Origin: Haloarcula sp. DT43
Lineage (GTDB): Archaea; Halobacteriota; Halobacteria; Halobacteriales; Haloarculaceae
DNA: 64,000 bases
Assembly: GCF_037078405.1 (NCBI RefSeq)
Contig: NZ_JAYMGZ010000001.1
Span: 1,116,001 to 1,180,000 of the forward strand
Direction of reading: 5' to 3'
Shown: piece by piece, positions 24,296 to 33,106 of the stretch
Numbering within the stretch: the stretch's first letter is position 1
How the letters are laid out: each line of letters opens with the position of its first letter
Position numbers and translations under genes: made by a program
Notes under the pieces: generated by a model
What the model was told of the DNA's origin: nothing
Databases searched by the model: none
What the model saw: only the letters and a program-made list of their open reading frames with translations

Positions 24296-24976
24296 ATGCC
24301 ACGCGATTCCTATCAGGAGGGACTGAACTCGCTCCGCGAGGACGTCCTCTACATGTCCGAAATCGTCCTCGAACGCCTCCGGCTGGGGCTGGACGCGCTC
24401 GAACAGAAAGACGAGGAGATGGCCCGGGAGGTCATCGAGGGCGACCACGAGATAAACCAGTTGTATCTCGACCTCGAACAGGACTGCATCGACCTGCTGG
24501 CGCTGCAACAGCCGGTCGCGTCGGACCTCCGGTTCGTCGCCGCGTCGTTCAAAATCATCACCGACCTCGAACGCATCGGCGACCTCGCCACGAACCTCGG
24601 CGAGTACTCGCTCGAAGCCGAACGCGACGTGTATCCCGAGGTCGACATCCAGGACGTCGCCGACGTGACCATCGAGATGGTCGAAAACGCGATGGACGCC
24701 TACGGTAACGAGGACGCAGACCAGTGCTACGCTATCGCCGACATCGACGACGAAGTGGACGAACGCTGTGAGGCCGCCTCGGAGACGGTCGTGCGCGACC
24801 TCATCGAGCGGGAGATAGACACCGACTCGAGCGAGGAGGATATCGAGCAGCTGATGGCCGACGTGTCCCGGCTCCTGCTGACGATTCGGGACATCGAGCG
24901 GGTCGGGGACCACGCCGTCAACATCGCCGCGCGGACGCTGTACATGGTCGAGAACGACGACGACCTCATCTACTAG
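24296..24976 (+). CDS. phoU: phosphate signalling regulator PhoU
   Basis: A 226-residue two-repeat PhoU protein. Each repeat is a three-helix bundle with a metal-binding E/D-x-x-x-D segment: 'FKIITDLERIGDLATNLGEY' in the first half and 'LLLTIRDIERVGDHAVNIAA' in the second, both of the 'ERxGD' type that binds metal clusters. PhoU represses phosphate uptake when phosphate is plentiful by contacting the PstB complex. Unlike in many genomes it is not next to pstSCAB, which lies 23 kb away beside a different PhoU-domain regulator. The ATG at 24296 ('MPRDSYQEGLNSL') is the family start; an upstream ATG at 24272 is less likely. Confidence 0.92.
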   Translation: MPRDSYQEGLNSLREDVLYMSEIVLERLRLGLDALEQKDEEMAREVIEGDHEINQLYLDLEQDCIDLLALQQPVASDLRFVAASFKIITDLERIGDLATNLGEYSLEAERDVYPEVDIQDVADVTIEMVENAMDAYGNEDADQCYAIADIDDEVDERCEAASETVVRDLIEREIDTDSSEEDIEQLMADVSRLLLTIRDIERVGDHAVNIAARTLYMVENDDDLIY

Positions 24977-24978
24977 TA

Positions 24979-24986
24979 CCTTTTTC
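24979..24986 (+). terminator. T-rich stretch after phoU
   Basis: 'acctttttc' follows the phoU stop by a few bases. A short T-run at this position is a plausible archaeal terminator. The evidence is weak. Confidence 0.3.
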
Positions 24987-25184
24987 GACCTCGGGTATCC
25001 TCGACCGCCATCGACGGCCTGCGGGTACCGCTCGGCGCAAAAATCTACGCTAAAAAGGCCGGAATCTCGGCCACAGCCCTCGATTCCGGTGAAACCCCTC
25101 GCTGCGCTCGCCGTATGCGTCCGTGACCGCACAGCCGCCACTCGGGGGCGTTTTCGACGGGCTGGCGAATCCGCTCCGGCTTCC

Positions 25185-25892
25185 TTACGCCGGTTCGACC
25201 GCGTCGTCGCCCACGAGTCCCGAGTCGGTGATGCGGAACTGGACAGTGTCGCCGGCGGGCTTGGCGCGGTGCTTTTCCAGCGTGGCGCGGCGGTTGCCGC
25301 CCCGGAAGCGGTCCAGGCGGACGATTGCGCCCGACCAGTGGTTGAGGGTGTGGCCGCCCAGCGCCGTCGAGCGGTCGCTGTCGGGGTCGGTGAACACCTG
25401 GTTCGTAAACAGGACCGCGAGGTCGTGTTTGCGGGCCAGCGAGAGCAGGTGGGTAATCTGGCGGGCCACGTCCCGCAGCGTCTCGCCGCCGTCCGCGTCG
25501 TCCCGGCGGAGCCGATAGAACCCGGTCGCGCTGTCGAGGACGATGAGTTCGACCTCGGCGGCGAATTCGGCGGCGTCCTGGACGGCCTCGGCCTGCTCGT
25601 CGTAGTCGAGCGCCTCTGTGACGATGAGCCGGCCGGCGAGGTCGTCGACCGTCTGTGCGGTCCCGCGTGCGCGGCCGCCGGCGACCTGCGCCATCCGGTC
25701 GGCCGAGAGCCCCTCGGTGTCGATGTACAGCGCCGCGTCGCCGGCGGCGGCGACTTCCATCACCGCCGACAGGGCGAAGTTGGTCTTGCCGGCCGCCGGC
25801 GGGCCGTACACCTGCGTCACCGCGCCGCGTTCGAGCCCACCACCTAGCAGGCCGTCGATAGCGTCGCACCCGGTCGGGACGTACTCGCTCAC
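25185..25892 (-). CDS. radB: DNA repair and recombination protein RadB
   Basis: A 235-residue RecA-fold ATPase, the euryarchaeal RadA paralogue that lacks the N-terminal domain. It starts 'MSEYVPTGCDAIDGLLGGGL'. Walker A is 'GPPAAGKT' (30-37), Walker B is in 'VELIVLDSATGFYRLRR', and 'HLLSLARKHDLAVLFTNQVF' follows. RadB assists RadA during homologous recombination. The start codon is GTG (25892), with a TATA box (minus 'gtttttatcc', 25914-25923) 26 nt upstream. It stands alone on the minus strand between phoU and a sugar transporter. Confidence 0.92.
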   Translation of the reverse strand: MSEYVPTGCDAIDGLLGGGLERGAVTQVYGPPAAGKTNFALSAVMEVAAAGDAALYIDTEGLSADRMAQVAGGRARGTAQTVDDLAGRLIVTEALDYDEQAEAVQDAAEFAAEVELIVLDSATGFYRLRRDDADGGETLRDVARQITHLLSLARKHDLAVLFTNQVFTDPDSDRSTALGGHTLNHWSGAIVRLDRFRGGNRRATLEKHRAKPAGDTVQFRITDSGLVGDDAVEPA

Positions 25893-25913
25893 GGACTGGG
25901 ATTGTGCGGGTTC

Positions 25914-25923
25914 GGATAAAAAC
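25914..25923 (-). promoter_or_regulatory. TATA box of radB
   Basis: Minus-strand 'gtttttatcc' is centred 26 nt upstream of the GTG at 25892. It fits a leaderless transcript and supports the GTG start. Confidence 0.5.
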
Positions 25924-26157
25924 GCTCGTACCTGCCGGCACCGCTGTCAGGCCTCGGCGAGCGCTGGGCCTGCGTCCACTCGGCCAGCGACACGTCGTCG
26001 ATTTCGGCCGTCGCGAACCGTCAGCCCGCCCTCACTCGGGGACGATGATATCGCCGGGCTGTTCGAGACGAAGACAGGCATTCAAAAAATGACCGGCTAG
26101 TTCTCTAATTTAACCCGGCGACCAAAGTATTATTATCTTTGTAACAAACAAACATGT

Positions 26158-27522
26158 ATGGTAGTCGACGAGACTGGTGACGGCACGGCGGACCGGCGGA
26201 CGTACTTGAAGGCGCTGGGCACTATCGGTGCCGCTGGGCTTGCCGGGTGCGCGAGTGACGGTGGGGGCAACGGAGGCGGTGGCAGCGGTAGCGGTGGTGG
26301 CGGCTCGACCTCGACAGAGTGGTCGTACGACGGCGAAATCGACCAGGCGTTCGTCTCGCCGGACAACCTGGAGAACGACATCTGGCAGACGTTCCTCGCC
26401 GGCGCCGAGGAGGCGGCGTCTGCGCTGGGGCTGACGGTCGACTATCAGGGGCACGGCGGGCAGGAGTCCCAGCAGATATCGCAGTTGCAGTCGGCTATCG
26501 CGGCCGGTGCGGACATCCTGACCGGGACGGCCTACCAGAACTCCGGCGTCCGGTCGGTCGCCGAGACGGCCGCCGAGGGGGGCGTTCCGTTCACCTCCTA
26601 TTGGACGATGGCCAACTGGTGGACACCCATGGACAGCGGCCCCGAGTTCCTCCAGTACCAGATCCCGGAGGTCGTCCGGACTGGCGCGGCCACCGCGCGT
26701 GTGCTGTTCGAGGCGATGGGTGGGTCGGGTAACTTCGTCCACATCACGGGGGTGCCGGGCCACGTTGGGTCACACCGCAACGCGGGGGTAGAGCAGGCGA
26801 TGGAGGACTACCCGGACATCGAGCGCCTCGGCGGCCCGATTCCCAGCGAGTGGACACGCTCGACGGGCCGACAGGCGATGTCCGACTTCATCTCCCAGTA
26901 CGGTGACGACATCGACGGCGTCTACGGTCAGAACGACGGCGTCGCGCTCGGTGCCATCTCGGTCCTCGAAGAGAACGACATGGCCGTGCCCGTGGTCGGG
27001 TACGACGGCTTCCGCGAGACGACCGAACTCATCAGGGACCGGTCGGCCGACTCGGGCGAGCCGTACATCGCCGGGACGTTCGCCGCCCAGCCGTTCTGGC
27101 AGGGCGGCTACGCCGTGGTCAAAGGGTACGACTGGCTCAACGGCTGGCGGCCCGAAGCCCCCGAGCGGATGATGTTCGGTGGTGGGGTCATGATTCTCAA
27201 CGACGGCCTCTCACAGGACACGTTCAGCGGTCTGGACGTCTCGTTCACCGAACCGTCACAGTACCTCGACATCGCGTTCAGCGACGGGCAGTCACCCTAC
27301 GACTGGGAGGCGATGTCCTACGAGTTGAGCGGCGATGACTGGGACCCACAGAACTTGCTGGTCCCGATTCGCCAGGAGGACTTCAGCCAGTTGCTCTGGA
27401 CCGAGGAGAACAGGCCGTCGAACTACGAGGTTCCCGACGTCTACGACGACACTGAACTGTTCGACCGCGTCGAGGAGGACTACCGGGAGCGATTCGAGAA
27501 CGGGCTGAACCCGTACGCATAG
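26158..27522 (+). CDS. CUT2-type sugar ABC transporter, substrate-binding lipoprotein
   Basis: A 454-residue exported lipoprotein. The start has a twin-arginine signal 'DRRTYLKALGTIGAAGLAGC' whose Cys is the lipidation site, followed by a Gly/Ser-rich flexible linker (to about residue 58). The mature part is a periplasmic-binding-protein fold of the ribose/galactose type ('DQAFVSPDNLENDIWQTFLA', 'IAAGADILTGTAYQNSGV', 'GVYGQNDGVALGAISVLEEN'). It delivers its ligand to the permease encoded at 29131-30138. The transporter operon reads binding protein, ATPase, permease. The ligand could be a pentose, hexose or other small polar molecule; nothing nearby settles it. Confidence 0.88.
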   Translation: MVVDETGDGTADRRTYLKALGTIGAAGLAGCASDGGGNGGGGSGSGGGGSTSTEWSYDGEIDQAFVSPDNLENDIWQTFLAGAEEAASALGLTVDYQGHGGQESQQISQLQSAIAAGADILTGTAYQNSGVRSVAETAAEGGVPFTSYWTMANWWTPMDSGPEFLQYQIPEVVRTGAATARVLFEAMGGSGNFVHITGVPGHVGSHRNAGVEQAMEDYPDIERLGGPIPSEWTRSTGRQAMSDFISQYGDDIDGVYGQNDGVALGAISVLEENDMAVPVVGYDGFRETTELIRDRSADSGEPYIAGTFAAQPFWQGGYAVVKGYDWLNGWRPEAPERMMFGGGVMILNDGLSQDTFSGLDVSFTEPSQYLDIAFSDGQSPYDWEAMSYELSGDDWDPQNLLVPIRQEDFSQLLWTEENRPSNYEVPDVYDDTELFDRVEEDYRERFENGLNPYA

Positions 27523-27528
27523 TCGACG

Positions 27529-29130
27529 ATGGTAGCTAACACGGCGACGGATGACACCGTCACGAAGAGCAGGTCGGCCGGCGAGACGCGGGCCCACCTC
27601 CGGGTCGAGGGGCTTTCGAAATCTTTCCGAAACGTCGACGCACTCAAAGATGTCTCGTTGCACATCCGGACGGGCGAGGTAGTCGGCCTCGTCGGCGAGA
27701 ACGGTGCCGGGAAGAGCACGCTGTTGAAACTGCTGACTGGCATCTACGAGCCGACCGCGGGCCGCATCGTCATCAACGGCGACCCGGTCGAAATCAGTGG
27801 CCCACGCGACGCCGCCAAGCGTGGTATCGCTATCGTCAAGCAGGAACAGGACGTCGTCCCCAACCTCACCGGCTACGAGAACCTCTATCTCGGGCGCATC
27901 CCGGACTACGCCCGCGGGGGAATCATCGACAGCGACAGCATGCGCGAGGACGCCCAGCAGATCGTCGACGACTTGGGCATGAGCTTCGACGTGGCGAAAC
28001 CGGTCAAGTCCTACAGTTTCAACGAGCGCCAGATGCTGGAAGTGGCGAAAGCCTTCAGCGAGTCCATCCACACCGACAACCCCGTAATCCTGCTGGACGA
28101 ACCGACCGCCGGCCTCGAAGAAGACAGCCGTGAACTGCTGTTCGAGCGGATAGAGGAACTCCGCGACCAGGCGTCGTTCGTCTTCGTCTCCCACGAACTC
28201 GACGAGGTGCTGGAGATAAGCGACCGGATATACGTCCTCAAGGACGGCGCGCTCGTCAGCGAGGAGTCGGCCGACGAGGCCACCGAGTCGACGCTCCAGC
28301 AGGCGATGGTCGGCCGCGAGACGGCCGACGAGTACTACCGGACGGACCGTCAGCGCCGGATAAGCGACGACGCCGAGACGGTGTTGCGGGCAGAGGGCAT
28401 CGGACGCGAGGACGCGCTCACTGACCTGTCGTTCACGCTGCACGAGGGAGAGATATTCGGCGTGGTCGGGGTCGAGGGCTGTGGGAAGAGCGCCCTGGGT
28501 CGCGTTCTCTGTGGCGTCGACCCGCCCGATACGGGGACGATACGCATCCACGGCGAGCGCATCGAGCCGGGGTCGATGTCCGATATGGTCGACGCCGGGC
28601 TGGGCTATGTCCCCAAAGACCGGAAGTCCGAGGGACTGTTGCTCTACCAATCGCTCCCGATGAATATCTCGCTGCCAAGCATCGGTACCGACCGCGTCAC
28701 CGACACTCTCTACGGTATCGGCTCGGCGCTCAACCTCGTCGACCACGACAAGGAGGTAGCGCTGGCAGAGGCAGCCGTCGAAGAACTGGACATCCGCACC
28801 CCGAGTATCGACACGCTCGTCCACCAACTGAGCGGGGGGAACCAGCAGAAGGTCGTCCTCGGGAAGTGGCTCATGCGCGAGGCTGACATCCTTATCCTGG
28901 ACAACGTCACTCGGGGTATCGACGTCGCCGCCAAAGAGGAAGTCTACCGGGTGTGTCGTGACCTCGTCGAGAACGGCGTCTCGCTCGTGTTCATCGGCGA
29001 CGAACTCCCCGAAGTCATCGGGATGTCGAACCGTATCGGCGTGATGAAGAAGGGCCGGCTTGTCGACGTCGTCGACGCCCCGCCGGGCGGGAAGCCGACC
29101 GAATCAGACCTCATAACCGAGATGATTTAA
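27529..29130 (+). CDS. CUT2-type sugar ABC transporter, double ATPase subunit
   Basis: A 533-residue protein with two fused ABC domains, as in RbsA/MglA. Domain 1 has Walker A 'GLVGENGAGKSTLLKLLTG', an atypical signature 'VKSYSFNERQMLEVAKAF', and Walker B 'PVILLDEPTAGLEEDS'. Domain 2 has a degenerate Walker A 'GVVGVEGCGKSALGRVLCG', signature 'LSGGNQQKVVLGKWLMREAD' and 'LILDNVTRGIDVAAKEEVYR'. In domain 2 the usual Walker B catalytic E is N. 'GYVPKDRKSEGL' is characteristic of the CUT2 group. It energises the permease that follows with no gap (stop directly before ATG). It begins 6 bp after the binding-protein stop. Confidence 0.9.
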   Translation: MVANTATDDTVTKSRSAGETRAHLRVEGLSKSFRNVDALKDVSLHIRTGEVVGLVGENGAGKSTLLKLLTGIYEPTAGRIVINGDPVEISGPRDAAKRGIAIVKQEQDVVPNLTGYENLYLGRIPDYARGGIIDSDSMREDAQQIVDDLGMSFDVAKPVKSYSFNERQMLEVAKAFSESIHTDNPVILLDEPTAGLEEDSRELLFERIEELRDQASFVFVSHELDEVLEISDRIYVLKDGALVSEESADEATESTLQQAMVGRETADEYYRTDRQRRISDDAETVLRAEGIGREDALTDLSFTLHEGEIFGVVGVEGCGKSALGRVLCGVDPPDTGTIRIHGERIEPGSMSDMVDAGLGYVPKDRKSEGLLLYQSLPMNISLPSIGTDRVTDTLYGIGSALNLVDHDKEVALAEAAVEELDIRTPSIDTLVHQLSGGNQQKVVLGKWLMREADILILDNVTRGIDVAAKEEVYRVCRDLVENGVSLVFIGDELPEVIGMSNRIGVMKKGRLVDVVDAPPGGKPTESDLITEMI

Positions 29131-30138
29131 ATGTCAGAGCGTACATCACAGTCCGCGTTGCGGGATCGGTTCGAGGAGTTCGCCGCCGACCGGACGCTTC
29201 AGGACTGGGTCATCGACCTCGGGCCCTTCGCCCTGTTGGCCCTGCTGATGGTCACGTTCAGCCTCACCAGCCCGGTGTTCCTGACCTTCTCGAACCTCGT
29301 CGATAACGTCCTCCGGAACAGCACCATCCTCCTGCTGGTCTCGCTTGCCGGCACCTTCCCGATACTCCAGCAGAGCATCGACCTCTCTATCGAGTCGATG
29401 GTCGGGATTACCGGCGTCATCGCCGCGATACTCATCTCCGACTTCCAGTTGGGGCTGCTCGGCCTGCTTGCCGCTGTCGTGGCTGGGACGGTGTTCGGGA
29501 CGCTCAACGGCATCGTGTTCGCGAAGTTCAAGATCCCGTCGTTCCTCGTGACGCTGGGCTCGCTGTCGATTCTCTCGGGGACCGCACTGCTGATGACCGG
29601 TGGGACCTCGATACCCTACCGCGACCCCAGCGTCAGGTGGATCGCGACGGGCTATGTCATCCCCGGCGTCCCGAACCTCGTCATCTGGGGGTTCCTGTTC
29701 TACGTCCTGTTCGTCTTCGTCGCGTTCAAGACGCCGTTCGGCCGGTACTGCTATGCGCTCGGCGAGAACGAGACCGTCGCCGACCTCTCGGGCGTGAACG
29801 TCGACCGCTACAAGATCGGCTCCTTCCTCGTCTCGGGGCTGCTCTGTGGTATCGCGGGTGCGCTCTTGACCGCACGGACCGCCTCCGCCGCGCCCGGCAT
29901 GGGGACGGGACTCCTGTTGCAGTCCATCGCGGCCATCGTCATGGGCGGGACTGCCCTGACCGGTGGTGTCGGCGGCCCACACCGCACCCTCCTCGGCGTC
30001 CTCGTGATAGGCGTCCTCGCCAACGGGATGAACCTCATCGGCATCCAGTCGTTCGTCCAGGACATCGTCCTCGGGTTCGTCGTCATCATCGCCGTCGCGA
30101 TGTCGATGGACCGCCGGAAAATAGACATCGTGAAGTGA
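29131..30138 (+). CDS. CUT2-type sugar ABC transporter, permease
   Basis: A 335-residue membrane protein of the RbsC/BPD_transp_2 family with about nine or ten helices. The conserved loop is 'GGTALTGGVGGPHRTLLGVL', and the coupling region is 'RYCYALGENETVADLSGVNV'. 'SIDLSIESMVGITGVIAAIL' matches the early 'DLSVGS' motif of the family. It forms the channel as a homodimer, driven by the fused ATPase encoded immediately upstream. The ATG follows the upstream stop without spacing. The operon appears to end here, followed by a 219-bp gap. Confidence 0.9.
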   Translation: MSERTSQSALRDRFEEFAADRTLQDWVIDLGPFALLALLMVTFSLTSPVFLTFSNLVDNVLRNSTILLLVSLAGTFPILQQSIDLSIESMVGITGVIAAILISDFQLGLLGLLAAVVAGTVFGTLNGIVFAKFKIPSFLVTLGSLSILSGTALLMTGGTSIPYRDPSVRWIATGYVIPGVPNLVIWGFLFYVLFVFVAFKTPFGRYCYALGENETVADLSGVNVDRYKIGSFLVSGLLCGIAGALLTARTASAAPGMGTGLLLQSIAAIVMGGTALTGGVGGPHRTLLGVLVIGVLANGMNLIGIQSFVQDIVLGFVVIIAVAMSMDRRKIDIVK

Positions 30139-30357
30139 CTGACTGGTCCCGGACGGACCGATTTCACGCGGAGGCGGGGAACCGAACCGGTCGTCGGCGG
30201 TGTCTGGACTGACCTGGCCGAACCGGACCGGGAATCAGCCGCCTCGTGGGCCGCCTCACCGAAGACCCGTCCGACACTGTTCTGGTTCCACAGCGTACGT
30301 TTGACCGAGGCCAGTCCCCTCCCATATCTGTAAGTAATCGGCGGCCGAAGTCCGGCC

Positions 30358-31143
30358 GTGATTGTCGTCGCCACCGAGGACTTCGAGGTGTACCACGGTG
30401 TCGTCAACGAGCTCCGCGACCGCGGCGTGGCGTTTACCACCATCGAACCGGGCGAGGAGTGGCCCGATGGCGCGGACGTGGCGGTCATCGCGGCCGGAGA
30501 GTCGGTCGAGGTTCCCGACGGTGTCGACGTCGTGCAGGCGGCCCCGGACGCGCCGCGGCAGGCCGTCGAAGCGGTCATCTCGACGCTGCGCGGCGACGAC
30601 GGGCGCACCGTCATCGGCATCGACCCCGGCGAGCGACCGGGCGTCGCGGTTCTCAACGGTGACATGGTCGTCGCGGCGTTTCAGGTGCCCGCGGCGGAGG
30701 CCGGCGAAATCGTCCGCGAGGAGGTCGAGGACGCCGTCGACCCGGTCGTCCGCATCGGCGACGGCGCGCGGCTCGTCGGCGCGCGCATCATCGACGACAT
30801 CCGGTCCGTGCCGGTGGAACTGGTCGACGAGACGGGCACGACCCCGTATCTCGGGTCCGGCACGCGCGGCATGGGCGACGTGCTGGCCGCGGTCAACATC
30901 GCCCGTCTCGACGGCGAGGAAATCGAGAGCCGGACCATCGAGCCGACCGCGGGGGAGCTCCAGAAGATAAAGGACCGCTCGCGGGAGGAGAGCGACACGA
31001 ACCGGGCCATCAGCGAGGGGCTGGCCCGGAAGGTCGCAACCGGTGCGCTCACCGTCGAGGAGGCGCTGGCCGAACACGATAGCGACACTGCGGCCGGAGA
31101 GGGGGACGAGGGCGGCTCCGACTCGGATGCGGCCGGCGAGTAG
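30358..31143 (+). CDS. conserved archaeal protein with RuvC-like (RNase H fold) core
   Basis: A 261-residue acidic protein with a GTG start. An N-terminal alpha/beta part ('IVVATEDFEVYHGVVNELRD') is followed at about residue 83 by 'RTVIGIDPGERPGVAVLNGD', which is the first strand and acidic residue of the RNase H/RuvC superfamily. Later acids occur in 'DPVVRIGDGARLVGARIID' and 'GMGDVLAAVNIARLDGEEI'. The C-terminus is a helix plus a disordered acidic tail. It may be a nuclease or an inactive nucleic acid-binding relative; no substrate is known. It is convergent with larC, 2 bp apart. Confidence 0.68.
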   Translation: MIVVATEDFEVYHGVVNELRDRGVAFTTIEPGEEWPDGADVAVIAAGESVEVPDGVDVVQAAPDAPRQAVEAVISTLRGDDGRTVIGIDPGERPGVAVLNGDMVVAAFQVPAAEAGEIVREEVEDAVDPVVRIGDGARLVGARIIDDIRSVPVELVDETGTTPYLGSGTRGMGDVLAAVNIARLDGEEIESRTIEPTAGELQKIKDRSREESDTNRAISEGLARKVATGALTVEEALAEHDSDTAAGEGDEGGSDSDAAGE

Positions 31144-31145
31144 CG

Positions 31146-32420
31146 CTACTCTCGGACCATCCGCTCGGCCCGCCGCATCACGTCCCGGACGGGGAGTCCG
31201 GTCGCGTCCGCGACGGCCGCGGCGTCGTCGTACTCCGCGCTCACGTCGAACACCGTGCCGTCGCTGTCGCTCGCAATCTTGACCGTGACCTCGAACTGCG
31301 CCCCGTCGACGGCGAGCGCGACCGTCTCGTACGCCCGGTCGGCGACCCAGCGGTGGCCGGCCCCGGACTCGCGCACGCCGAGCGTCCCGGTCGCTTCGGC
31401 GAGGCGGCGCGCGACCCGCTCGGCGTCGGCCGGCTTGCAGATGACCTTCACGATGTGGCCCGGCCGGGACTTCTTCATCGTCGTCGGCACGACCGACACG
31501 TCGCGCGCGCCGACCTCGGAGAGCGACCGCTGGAGGTCGCCCAGCACCTCGGGCGGGACGTCGTCGACGTTCGTCTCCAGCACCGTGATTTCGTCGCGGC
31601 GGAGCTGTCCCGCGCTGTCGCCGACCATCGCCCGCAGGACGTTGGGGCGGTCGTCGAGGTCCCACCCGCCAGCGCCGTACCCCGAGGCGTCGACGGCGAG
31701 TGACGGCAGCGACTCGGCCCCCTCGGCGACGTGGGCGAGAATCGCCGCCCCGGTCGGCGTCAGGAGTTCCCTGTCGACGGGGCCGCCCTGCAACGACCAG
31801 TCGGCCCGCTCGGCGATTTCGACCACCGCCGGGGTCGGCACCGGGTAGGTCCCGTGGCTCATCGCCACGGTGCCGCCCCCCGTCGACAGCGGCGTCGTCA
31901 CGACCCGCTCGACGTCGAGGTCGTCCAGCAGGAGACAGGCCCCGACGATGTCAGCGATGGCGTCGTCGGCCCCGACCTCGTGGAAGTGCGTGTCGTCGAG
32001 GTCGGTCCCGTGGACCGACGCCTCGGCCTCGCCGAGAAGCTCGAAAATTGCCAGCGCGTCCGCTCTGACCGCCGTCGGCAGGTCCAGCCCCTCGACAAGT
32101 TCGACGACCTCGGCGTACGTCCGGCTGGGGCCATTGCCCTCGGCGTGAACGTGGTCGTGGTCGTCGTGGGCGTGAGAACCCGAGTGGTCGTCGTGCGCGT
32201 GGTCGTGTGACCCGTCGTCGGCCACGTCAGCGTCGGACAGCAGGACGTCGACGCGCGTGGCGGCGACGCCACACCGGTCCACCTCGGAGACGGCGTACTC
32301 GACGGGGAGTTCGTCTTCGACCGGCGACAGGGCCTCGCGGTCGGCCCCGGCGGCGAGGAGCGCCCCCAGCAGCATGTCGCCGGCAGCGCCCATCCGGCCG
32401 TCGAAAGCGAGTGTTCGCAT
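31146..32420 (-). CDS. larC: nickel insertion protein LarC
   Basis: This 424-residue protein (DUF111) synthesises the nickel-pincer nucleotide cofactor of lactate racemase by inserting nickel. It begins 'LAFDGRMGAAGDMLLGALLA'. A histidine-rich loop (about residues 70-92, eleven His with many Asp) likely handles nickel. 'DLDDTHFHEVGADDAIADIV' and 'TTPLSTGGGTVAMSHGTYPV' are family hallmarks. The CTP-binding C-terminal part is in the same frame, so no programmed frameshift between C1 and C2 is needed. No larA, larB or larE gene is nearby. ATG start at 32420. Confidence 0.9.
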   Translation of the reverse strand: MRTLAFDGRMGAAGDMLLGALLAAGADREALSPVEDELPVEYAVSEVDRCGVAATRVDVLLSDADVADDGSHDHAHDDHSGSHAHDDHDHVHAEGNGPSRTYAEVVELVEGLDLPTAVRADALAIFELLGEAEASVHGTDLDDTHFHEVGADDAIADIVGACLLLDDLDVERVVTTPLSTGGGTVAMSHGTYPVPTPAVVEIAERADWSLQGGPVDRELLTPTGAAILAHVAEGAESLPSLAVDASGYGAGGWDLDDRPNVLRAMVGDSAGQLRRDEITVLETNVDDVPPEVLGDLQRSLSEVGARDVSVVPTTMKKSRPGHIVKVICKPADAERVARRLAEATGTLGVRESGAGHRWVADRAYETVALAVDGAQFEVTVKIASDSDGTVFDVSAEYDDAAAVADATGLPVRDVMRRAERMVRE

Positions 32421-32489
32421 ACACGGGGCGTCGCGCCCCGCGAGTAAAAGCCCTCATACTGCGGTTCCACCGACAGCGCGGCGGCCGTG

Positions 32490-32906
32490 TCAGGTCCGAC
32501 GGACGATGTGGACGTCGTAGGACTCGCCGTCCGTGACCTCGCCGATGGGGACGACGATGTCTTCGGTGTCGTCGCTGCCGAGGAACACGACGCTGGCGTC
32601 GACGTCTCGGGCGGTCTGTCTGATGGTCGTCGACAGTTCGCTGGTCGAGTGGGCGCTCACGTCGTCGTAGCGGAGCTCGGAGTCGTCGGTCGCCTCCTCG
32701 ATTTTCCGCCGGAGGTCGTCCGCGGCGGTTTCGGCGGCGAAGTCCTCGGTCGGGTCGACGCGGCGGCGGCGCTCGGCGTAGTCGGCCCCGGTGGGGATGA
32801 ACGCGACGGCGACGACGTCCTCGTCGAGCGCCTCGGCGTAGGTGACGGCGCGGTCGAGCGCGGCGTCTGCGAGCGGTGACCCGTCGAAGGGAACGAGAAA
32901 TACCAT
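32490..32906 (-). CDS. universal stress protein family (UspA)
   Basis: A 138-residue Usp domain. It starts 'MVFLVPFDGSPLADAALDRA', a slightly altered form of the 'VxVDGS' motif, and the C-terminus is 'IVVPIGEVTDGESYDVHIVR'. The nucleotide-binding glycine motif (G-x2-G-x9-G) is not visible: 'VVFLGSDDTEDIVVPIG' lacks it, so ATP binding is doubtful. The ATG at 32906 was chosen over 32969 because it opens directly on the first strand. Function in stress or dormancy is assumed from the family. It is transcribed in the same direction as larC, 69 bp away. Confidence 0.82.
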   Translation of the reverse strand: MVFLVPFDGSPLADAALDRAVTYAEALDEDVVAVAFIPTGADYAERRRRVDPTEDFAAETAADDLRRKIEEATDDSELRYDDVSAHSTSELSTTIRQTARDVDASVVFLGSDDTEDIVVPIGEVTDGESYDVHIVRRT

Positions 32907-33106
32907 ATCGGCGCTATCGCGTCCAGCCTTATGAAACGCGGCGATGACGGCAGCCTGTGTCACCGCCACCCAAACCGGAGGCTATGACGGTGTGCTGTGC
33001 GGTGTGTTATTAGGTATCATATAAACCCGTCGCCCTGCGTCTTGGCCGCCGGTAGCATAAAGCATATCTCCGGGGCTACCCGAGTTCGTTGTAAGCAGGC
33101 TCTACT

